This document shows positions 6,040 to 11,496 of a stretch of DNA of 11,496 nt, one piece after another; within the stretch, counting starts at the first letter, position 1; every line of letters starts with the position of its first letter. The DNA is from Candidatus Melainabacteria bacterium (GTDB lineage Bacteria > Cyanobacteriota > Vampirovibrionia > Obscuribacterales > Obscuribacteraceae). The notes under the pieces were generated by a model. It searched no databases. It was not told where the DNA came from and was given only the letters and a program-made list of their open reading frames with translations. The stretch spans positions 1 through 11,496 of the forward strand of contig JACMKL010000017.1 of the NCBI GenBank assembly GCA_014380105.1, in the 5' to 3' direction. Both the position numbers and the translations under genes were made by a program.

Positions 6040-7104
6040 GTGCTTCAAAATAAACTTCTCATGCTCGGTCTAGGGATGAGTGTCGTTAATACAGCAACTA
6101 CGATTGCTCGCATGTTTAGACGAATGGAATTCAAGGACAAGGTAGTCGTGATTACCGGCGGAAGTCGGGGACTGGGTTTGGTTTTAGCGCGTAAATTCGC
6201 TAAAGAAAACGCCAAGCTGGTTTTGATTGCACGTGACACTGAAGAGCTTGAAGCAGCCGAAAAAGAACTACAAGATAAGGGTGTCGAAGCACACATCATC
6301 GTTTGCGACGTCACAGTTCAAAAAGATGTGATTGCAGCAATGGATTCTGTAATCGAACAAATGGGTCAGATTGACGTTCTTATTAATAACGCTGGCGTTA
6401 TTCAAGTTGGACCGATGGACTCAATGACTGTTGACGATTTCAAAGTAGCGCTTGACAATCACTTTTGGGCTCCACTCTATTCCGCTCTAGCTGTCACTCC
6501 GCACATGCGCGAGAAAAAATCTGGGCGGATAGTCAACATTTCCTCGATCGGTGGAAAAATAAGCGTCCCGCATTTGTTGCCTTACACAGCCAGCAAATTC
6601 GCCCTGGTAGGACTTTCTGAAGGTCTCCGGCATGAATTGATGCAAGACAATATTTTTGTCACTACAGTTTGCCCTGGACTAATGAGAACAGGCAGTCACG
6701 TAAACGCTGACTTCAAAGGTCAGCACAAACTGGAGTATGCCCTGTTCAGCACAATCAACTCCTTGCCGTTCATTTCTTCCGGAGCCGAGAAGGCTGCCGA
6801 CGAAATTATCAATGCTTGCCGATTTGGTGATGCGGAACTGATAATCACCACTCCAGCTCAATTTGCTGCCAAATTTAGAGCGCTCTTTCCGCAAGCGACA
6901 GCAGACACGCTCGGAACAATCAGTCGCTTTTTGCCGAAGACAGGCGGGATCGGAACTAATAGTAAAACTGGAAAGCAGAGTCAGAGTGAATTTTCACCGT
7001 CACCGCTGACGTACCTGGCGGACAAAGCAGCTGAAGAGAACAACGAAGAATTGAAAAGTCCGAAAAACACAGAATTAAAAGAGCCAGCCGCCGAAATGGC
7101 TTAA
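6040..7104 (+). CDS. Classical short-chain dehydrogenase/reductase with N- and C-terminal extensions
   Basis: This 354-residue NAD(P)-dependent oxidoreductase has a complete classical SDR core from about residue 30. It shows the cofactor loop TGGSRGLG (39-46), NNAG (116-119), a catalytic-site Asn at about 140, Ser at about 169 (NISS), Tyr182 and Lys186 (YTASK), and the CPGLMRTG loop. The ARD sequence after the second strand suggests NADP(H). SDR cores are about 250 residues. Here about 28 residues precede the core, mildly hydrophobic then Arg-rich, and may contact a membrane. About 100 follow it, ending in a polar Glu/Lys/Ser-rich tail. The substrate cannot be told from sequence. GTG 6040 is chosen because AGAGGG lies 7 bp upstream (6027-6032); a TTG at 6034 overlaps that site. 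The gene stands alone, between the HU terminator and its own hairpin. Confidence 0.88.
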   Translation: MLQNKLLMLGLGMSVVNTATTIARMFRRMEFKDKVVVITGGSRGLGLVLARKFAKENAKLVLIARDTEELEAAEKELQDKGVEAHIIVCDVTVQKDVIAAMDSVIEQMGQIDVLINNAGVIQVGPMDSMTVDDFKVALDNHFWAPLYSALAVTPHMREKKSGRIVNISSIGGKISVPHLLPYTASKFALVGLSEGLRHELMQDNIFVTTVCPGLMRTGSHVNADFKGQHKLEYALFSTINSLPFISSGAEKAADEIINACRFGDAELIITTPAQFAAKFRALFPQATADTLGTISRFLPKTGGIGTNSKTGKQSQSEFSPSPLTYLADKAAEENNEELKSPKNTELKEPAAEMA

Positions 7105-7130
7105 CAAGCCCATCACCGACACAATTAATC

Positions 7131-7158
7131 AAAAGGGGAGCATTGCTGCTCCCCTTTT
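7131..7158 (+). terminator. Rho-independent terminator of the SDR gene
   Basis: AAAAGGGGAGC (7131-7141) pairs perfectly with GCTCCCCTTTT (7148-7158) over 11 bp, with a six-base loop whose ends can also pair. It lies 26 bp after the stop codon. The A-run and T-run flanking the GC core would let it work in both directions. Confidence 0.85.
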
Positions 7159-7240
7159 CCGTTGTTTAACCTCGACAAATTTCAATCGGAATTTCTCCCG
7201 AAATTTCTTCTATTTGAGTTCAGGGGTGCCTGTCGCACAG

Positions 7241-7283
7241 CAAAAAGCACAGCTTTCAAACGGGGAAATAAAAACTGTGCTCT
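7241..7283 (-). terminator. Probable terminator of the minus-strand operon
   Basis: On the minus strand AGCACAG (7281-7275) pairs with CTGTGCT (7252-7246) across a 22-base loop, and the T-run continues as TTTTT. The hairpin lies 22 bp after the stop of the EF-hand gene. The long loop lowers confidence. Confidence 0.5.
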
Positions 7284-7304
7284 CTGCTTTGCTGGCGAAA
7301 AAAA

Positions 7305-7964
7305 CTAAACTGGTTTGATATCGAGACCACTCTTAGTTGCAATTCCCAAGGTATGAAGCAAATGCTCTGGTTTGGTCAAAAACGGCACAGGTTCGACTCT
7401 TGGACGCAAATGTATTCTGCTTGGCCAATTGAGAACTGGTTCGTCGTGAGTCGCTAGTGCGGTGAGCGCGAGATCAAGTTTTGAGAGACCAGCGCCGGTC
7501 TTAGAATCTGCAAATTGATTCTCAATCTTGTCAAAGTTCTTCAGAAGAAAAGCTAATGCCTTATCGTCCAGTCCGGCATCAGGGTTGAAACATCGTACGC
7601 CAGGATCTTGCTCTGCTTGCAGTTCGAGATATTTGCTGCCAATCTCTTCTTTGCTGACAAAGCCATCCTTGTTCTCGTCCAATTCTCCGGTTCTCATCAT
7701 TTTTAGAGCATGATCAGCGACTTCGGATTTGGAATACGGATTAGTAAAAGTGAGAACTCCCTCTGCAACGGGTTGTGGTTTGAAACCATCGTGCGGGAAG
7801 GTGCAAGGGTGAAAGGTACCATCTTCATCGACAGTCACTCGGCGCTCTAAAACGCCTGGTGTCATTTTGAAGCGCTCATCATTGATATAAGCCGACAAAT
7901 TCGCTGAGGCTTGATTATCTTCAGGCGCTTGCATCTTCTGATGTTCGTGTATTTCGTGTGCCAT
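7305..7964 (-). CDS. EF-hand domain protein, last gene of the sensor operon
   Basis: This 219-residue protein has one canonical calcium-binding EF-hand loop at residues 96-107, DENKDGFVSKEE, with ligands D, N, D, S and the final E in the right places. A second, degenerate loop is DSKTGAGLSKLD (about 153-164), which lacks the usual acidic z position and ends in Asp. The rest is not recognised, with a His-rich start and a Pro-rich C-terminus. ATG 7964 is chosen because GGAGGT (7975-7980) lies 10 bp upstream. An in-frame ATG at 8018 would add 18 residues but has a weak site. The frame upstream of 8018 stays open and reads KRGKFAGTVMLFC, which looks like part of a signal sequence without a usual start codon. 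The gene lies 79 bp after the kinase stop and shares its strand, so co-transcription is likely. Role inferred: calcium binding linked to the sensor system. Confidence 0.72.
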   Translation of the reverse strand: MAHEIHEHQKMQAPEDNQASANLSAYINDERFKMTPGVLERRVTVDEDGTFHPCTFPHDGFKPQPVAEGVLTFTNPYSKSEVADHALKMMRTGELDENKDGFVSKEEIGSKYLELQAEQDPGVRCFNPDAGLDDKALAFLLKNFDKIENQFADSKTGAGLSKLDLALTALATHDEPVLNWPSRIHLRPRVEPVPFLTKPEHLLHTLGIATKSGLDIKPV

Positions 7965-7974
7965 GTTTTTAGGA

Positions 7975-7980
7975 ACCTCC
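7975..7980 (-). promoter_or_regulatory. Ribosome-binding site deciding the EF-hand gene start
   Basis: GGAGGT on the minus strand sits 10 bp before the ATG at 7964. It favours this start over the upstream ATG at 8018. Confidence 0.6.
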
Positions 7981-8043
7981 GCTGGGGATGCAAAGAGATT
8001 CGCATGGCAAAATAACATTACTGTTCCAGCAAACTTGCCCCGT

Positions 8044-9918
8044 TTAAGCTCGGACGGCCCCTTCAGGAACCTTCAGGCTGAACCAAAATATAGACCCGCC
8101 TGCTAATCCGTCCTTCACGCCGATTGAACCGCCGTGTTGAAGGACGATCGATTTACATATGGATAAGCCGAGCCCGAAGCCGATTTTAGAGTCTCGCCGC
8201 TTATCTACCTGTTTATAGCGTTCAAAAACCAATTTCTTTTTCGAATCTGGAACGCCCGGACCCTGGTCCGCAACTTCAACAAAAACCTGATCGCCTTCCA
8301 ATCGACTCGAAACAGCAATTTCACCGCCCACTGGAGAGTACTTCATCGCATTAGAGATGAGGTTCATGATTACTTCAACGATGTAAGTTTTGTCGGCGAG
8401 TATTTCTTGATGTTGGTCATGAACAACCAGGCTCAAATTTTTCGCCTCCAATTGAGGTTCAATAATATGCACAACCTCCTCCACCAATGACCATATATCG
8501 ACTGGTTCAGCGTGAAGCTCAATTTCAGCAGAGGCAATTTTCTCAATTTGCAACAGGCGATTGACCATCTCCAGGAGGACGGATGAGCTTTTTAGAGCCA
8601 CACGCAACTTATTTTCCTGTTCTTGAGTAACGACGCCATGTGCGCCCTTGAGAGTCATTTGTAGGACACCACTGATTGTGGCAAGGGGGGTGCGCATATC
8701 GTGACTGATCATAGAAAAGAAATCTGATTTAGCTTGCTTCAACATGTACGCTTCAGTTTCATCTACGAGCACGGTCAAATACTTAGTCTGATCATCTTGG
8801 TTAAAAGAAACGGTTGAAACTTTGACTGGTACTACCTCTTTCTCTGCCGTTATGGCATTTAATTCAAGAGGTTTGTCGAGCGTTTCACGAATTAGCATGG
8901 TCATAAAGTCAGACCGCATCTCTTTATTGACCTGGAACGCTTTTGCCAGCGTATTCTGGTGAAAATAATTGAGATTCACTTCAAACAGAGCCTTAGCAAA
9001 CTCGTTCATATTCTCCACTTTTCCATCTTTATCAGTTATAAAGAGTGCCGAGGGGAGCGCATCAATTACCACTTGCAGTTTGTCTCGTGAATTCGAAACT
9101 TGTTGCATCATTTCAAGCTGAATCAATCGACTTGATTCGAGATTTTGCGCCATAGATCTGAAATTTTGATCAAGATCCTCCAATTCATCCGATGTTTTAA
9201 GCGGAGGCAGGAGAGGCTGATGGTTAGCCAATCTTTTAAAATTGTCACCGATTACACGTACACCTTTGACAATAAATTGAGTGACTAAAAACGCTGCCAG
9301 AATTGCCATCAAACAATTGACCAGTAAAACCCAGTCATACCAATTTCGTAGTTGTGCTCGGGAGCTGCTTTCGGCTTGATTACTGGTATCTACAGCAGCT
9401 TTCGCTTTCTGATCGATAAATCTTAGTGACGTTAAAAAGCGCACCATCGATTTTTTCAATTTTTGATTTCTCTCCAGATCATCAAAAAATGAGCCGACTT
9501 GATTTTGCTCATCGATGCTAAATTGCGATCCGCCTAAATTGCGCATAAAATCATTACACAAAGCTCCAAGGCGCTCAGCCTCCAAACCATCATGCATTTG
9601 TTCACGGAGGAGAGTTTGAAGCGCAGGAACATTGCTGGTCATGCGGCTTATATAGGTCTCAAAATCGCGCTTCTGCCGCTGGTCTCCAAACATCTTATAT
9701 TGCATAAGTGCCTGGAATGCGAAAAACTCATTTGTGATAATGTCACTTGTTCGCGAAACGATTTCGCGCCGAGCAGACAGCTCTAGGACTAGCTTCTCGA
9801 GACTGCTAACCTGGCGCTGAGTTTCATTGTAGAGAAATAAATTCACCAGCAGCGGTACCATCACCATCAAGCAAAGCTTGTGGGTCAAATTTAACTTTGG
9901 CAGTGACGGTCTGTTCAT
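8044..9918 (-). CDS. Membrane sensor histidine kinase (TM - extracytoplasmic domain - TM - HAMP - PAS - HisKA - HATPase)
   Basis: This 624-residue kinase has a first membrane helix at about 15-31, a mostly helical extracytoplasmic domain at about 32-195 (four-helix or CHASE3-like appearance, not firmly assigned) and a second helix at about 196-217. HAMP follows (about 214-268, with SDELEDL), then PAS (about 281-390). The HisKA site is H406 in SHDMRTPL. The ATPase domain carries the N box (N519, N523 in NLISNAMKYS), G1 (DQGPGVP, 551-557), the F box (FERY, 566-569) and G2 (GFGLGLS, 580-586). All residues needed for autophosphorylation are present. It should phosphorylate the OmpR-type regulator encoded upstream in the same operon. 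ATG 9918 places it 26 bp after the LRR gene. A TTG at 9969 would overlap that gene; neither start has a clear ribosome-binding site. The signal is unknown. Confidence 0.93.
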   Translation of the reverse strand: MNRPSLPKLNLTHKLCLMVMVPLLVNLFLYNETQRQVSSLEKLVLELSARREIVSRTSDIITNEFFAFQALMQYKMFGDQRQKRDFETYISRMTSNVPALQTLLREQMHDGLEAERLGALCNDFMRNLGGSQFSIDEQNQVGSFFDDLERNQKLKKSMVRFLTSLRFIDQKAKAAVDTSNQAESSSRAQLRNWYDWVLLVNCLMAILAAFLVTQFIVKGVRVIGDNFKRLANHQPLLPPLKTSDELEDLDQNFRSMAQNLESSRLIQLEMMQQVSNSRDKLQVVIDALPSALFITDKDGKVENMNEFAKALFEVNLNYFHQNTLAKAFQVNKEMRSDFMTMLIRETLDKPLELNAITAEKEVVPVKVSTVSFNQDDQTKYLTVLVDETEAYMLKQAKSDFFSMISHDMRTPLATISGVLQMTLKGAHGVVTQEQENKLRVALKSSSVLLEMVNRLLQIEKIASAEIELHAEPVDIWSLVEEVVHIIEPQLEAKNLSLVVHDQHQEILADKTYIVEVIMNLISNAMKYSPVGGEIAVSSRLEGDQVFVEVADQGPGVPDSKKKLVFERYKQVDKRRDSKIGFGLGLSICKSIVLQHGGSIGVKDGLAGGSIFWFSLKVPEGAVRA

Positions 9919-9944
9919 GTTATAAAAACAAAAATCTTTGTAGT

Positions 9945-10976
9945 TTAGTTGGTCACGATCCAGTGACAAAAAGGCATTCGCTGCCTTATAGAATGCAAAA
10001 TAGCATATCGTCGCATCATGTCATAACTGACTTGAAATTCAACTAAGTTCTGAAGTTTCACAATTGGCTCAAAATTAGTCAAATTGAGCTTGCAGTATCG
10101 CATGTTTAATGTGTCTAGCATTGACAATTTGCAAATTTGGTTCAAATTTTTCTGTTCAATAGTTGACGAACTTACGTCAAGCCTGACCAAATCCTTCATT
10201 GTGGCAATTGCTGCAAAATCTTCCTGGCTCAGCCTTTTGGAGGAAACGCGCAAAACACGTAAAGTGCGGGTATTTTTCAGCTTTTCCAAAACTTTTCCAA
10301 TATTCTGTACTCGACTGGCATTTAGTTCTCGTAAGCGGGTGATACTACCGAGAGTGGCAAGTTTATCCCCGGTTATCTGCGTATAAGAAACAGTCAGTGA
10401 GTCAAGTTTTTTAACCTGCTCAATCAGAGTCAAGATGCTGTCTGTTGTGGGGTTTCCCATGAGATTGAGTAACTTCAAATTAGGAAATTTTAGTACAATT
10501 TGAAGCAACTTTTCGACTGGACACGTAGCATCAAAATTGTCAGTAGACATATCAAGCCCATAAATATCTTCGATTGGAAAAGCCTTCAGCAATTCCGGAT
10601 TCTCAGCTAAACCTGGTCCTACCCCCACTATTATTCGAATATTCTTGGGGAGAAATAAGACAAATTTGACGTGAGCAATAGCCGGCTTTGATACTATGTC
10701 GCCCTTATCATTGACAAAAACAAGTGCTGCAAAAGGCTTTTCACTCGTGATGAAAATGCGCTTGCCACCTGCTACTCGCTCAAATCGCACAGACGCTTTT
10801 TTTTGCGATGGTGTCTGTGCTCCTACCGACGTGCTGGAATTAGCTGTTGGTCCCGAATTGCTGGAATAAGCAGTTTGTCCTTCCGCTTTCTGAACAAGCA
10901 AATTTGGATGGCTGTTCAATTGAGCCAGTAAGCAAATCGGCAGGATAATTCTGGTTGAAATTTGCGATCTATTCAC
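9945..10976 (-). CDS. Exported leucine-rich-repeat protein between response regulator and kinase
   Basis: This 343-residue protein has a signal-like N-terminus: Arg9, then a hydrophobic stretch at about 10-20. A Ser/Thr/Asn/Gln-rich linker (about 34-60) follows, then a beta-rich region (60-120) with RFERVAGGKRIFIT. Residues about 137-318 hold roughly six or seven leucine-rich repeats of 23-26 residues, with LxxLxLxxx cores such as LKLLNLMGN, LDSLTVSYT, LRELNASRV, LRVLRVSSK, LVRLDVSSS and LDTLNMRYC. LRR solenoids bind proteins or other ligands; no enzyme motif is seen. The GTG start overlaps the TGA stop of the regulator gene in GTGA, so translation is probably coupled. No strong ribosome-binding site is present. 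Its place between regulator and kinase suggests a periplasmic or surface partner of the kinase's extracytoplasmic domain, or a regulated output. The signal peptide is short and imperfect, so export is likely but not certain. Confidence 0.78.
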   Translation of the reverse strand: MNRSQISTRIILPICLLAQLNSHPNLLVQKAEGQTAYSSNSGPTANSSTSVGAQTPSQKKASVRFERVAGGKRIFITSEKPFAALVFVNDKGDIVSKPAIAHVKFVLFLPKNIRIIVGVGPGLAENPELLKAFPIEDIYGLDMSTDNFDATCPVEKLLQIVLKFPNLKLLNLMGNPTTDSILTLIEQVKKLDSLTVSYTQITGDKLATLGSITRLRELNASRVQNIGKVLEKLKNTRTLRVLRVSSKRLSQEDFAAIATMKDLVRLDVSSSTIEQKNLNQICKLSMLDTLNMRYCKLNLTNFEPIVKLQNLVEFQVSYDMMRRYAILHSIRQRMPFCHWIVTN

Positions 10977-11496
10977 GAATTCAGTTTGTATCCAAAACCC
11001 TTAATGGTGCTAATCAATGGATCTGTTTCATCCAAATCAATCTTGGCTCGGATGCGCATAATTGCAGAGCGGACCGCTTGATTGGAACCTTCAGAATCTG
11101 TGGACCAGGCTCGGTCCAATAATTCTTCGCTGGAAAAAACTCGATTAGGATTATTCATCAACAGATCAAGTAGAGCAAATTCTTGAGATGTAAACGCAAT
11201 TGATTTTCCATCAAGAGTGACAGTCATATTGGTTTTATCAATAGTTAGTCCGCCTACAGAAACCTTTTGGCTTTTAAGCGATTGCGGTCGCCGTAAAAGG
11301 GCATGTACTCGAGCTGATAGTTCTGCCAGTTCAAATGGTTTGGTCAGATAATCGTCCCCACCCGCATCAAGACCCGTTATGCGATCGGTAATATCACGCC
11401 TTGCTGTAAGGAATAAGACAGGAACTTGAATACCCTTATTTCTTAATTGCGCGCACAGGTCGACGCCAGAGATGCCGGGCAGCATCCAGTCGAGCA
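10973..11496 (-). CDS. OmpR/PhoB-type response regulator (5' end outside window)
   Basis: The frame stays open to the window edge, so the start and the first part of the receiver domain are missing. The first visible residues read LDWMLPGISG, where the Asp (codon 11491-11489) is the expected phospho-acceptor. An ATG at 11485 falls just after this Asp and cannot be the true start. The receiver continues with the conserved Thr in FLTAR, GGDDYLTKPFE with the conserved Lys, and ARVHALLRR. A winged-helix Trans_reg_C domain fills the C-terminus, with SQEFALLDLLM, RVFSSEELLDRAW and the closing STIKGFGYKL. It is a DNA-binding partner of the kinase two genes downstream. Its stop codon overlaps the start of the LRR gene. 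The operon promoter lies outside the window. Confidence 0.95.
   Translation of the reverse strand, partial: LDWMLPGISGVDLCAQLRNKGIQVPVLFLTARRDITDRITGLDAGGDDYLTKPFELAELSARVHALLRRPQSLKSQKVSVGGLTIDKTNMTVTLDGKSIAFTSQEFALLDLLMNNPNRVFSSEELLDRAWSTDSEGSNQAVRSAIMRIRAKIDLDETDPLISTIKGFGYKLNS

Noticed and set aside
5980..6045. tRNA-like fragments: a D-arm-like GCTCAATTAGTTAGAG on the plus strand and a T-loop-like GGTTCGACC on the minus strand.
   Set aside because: They lie on opposite strands, the arms do not pair properly, and no acceptor stem, anticodon arm or CCA end can be assembled on either strand. Part of the D-arm-like stretch is the SDR ribosome-binding site.

Overview
The window is a compact stretch of ordinary bacterial chromosome with moderate GC. 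It carries nine protein-coding genes, two of them cut by the window edges. I see no rRNA, CRISPR array, insertion sequence or phage gene. Exported proteins with N-terminal signal sequences, a BamB-like PQQ-repeat propeller, an M23 peptidase, an EF-hand protein and an HU protein with a histone-H1-like tail suggest a free-living, probably diderm, environmental bacterium. The Obscuribacterales/Melainabacteria side of Cyanobacteriota is a tentative guess from gene content alone and was not tested.

Left part (1-2513): the C-terminal end of gatB (tRNA amidotransferase) converges on an NmrA-type NAD(P)-binding oxidoreductase. That gene is divergent from a cupin-type AraC-family regulator. The shared upstream region holds three copies of a TCGTCCA/TGGACGA element, two of them in direct repeat exactly 21 bp apart. 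This is a good candidate operator for the regulator.

Middle part (2599-7104): an exported M23 peptidase converges on an exported eight-bladed PQQ-repeat propeller protein whose blades repeat almost exactly every 40 residues. A 430-bp A-tract-rich region separates the propeller gene from the divergent gene for an HU-like nucleoid protein with a Lys/Ala/Pro tail, which ends at a strong terminator. A classical short-chain dehydrogenase with N- and C-terminal extensions follows and also ends at a strong hairpin.

Right part (7241-11496, minus strand): one apparent operon is read in the order OmpR-type response regulator (cut by the window end), exported leucine-rich-repeat protein, membrane sensor histidine kinase, EF-hand protein, terminator. 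The regulator and LRR genes overlap by four bases (GTGA), and the LRR and kinase genes are 26 bp apart. The likely logic is that an extracytoplasmic LRR protein, possibly with calcium, feeds into or is controlled by the kinase/regulator pair. This is the most interesting arrangement in the window.
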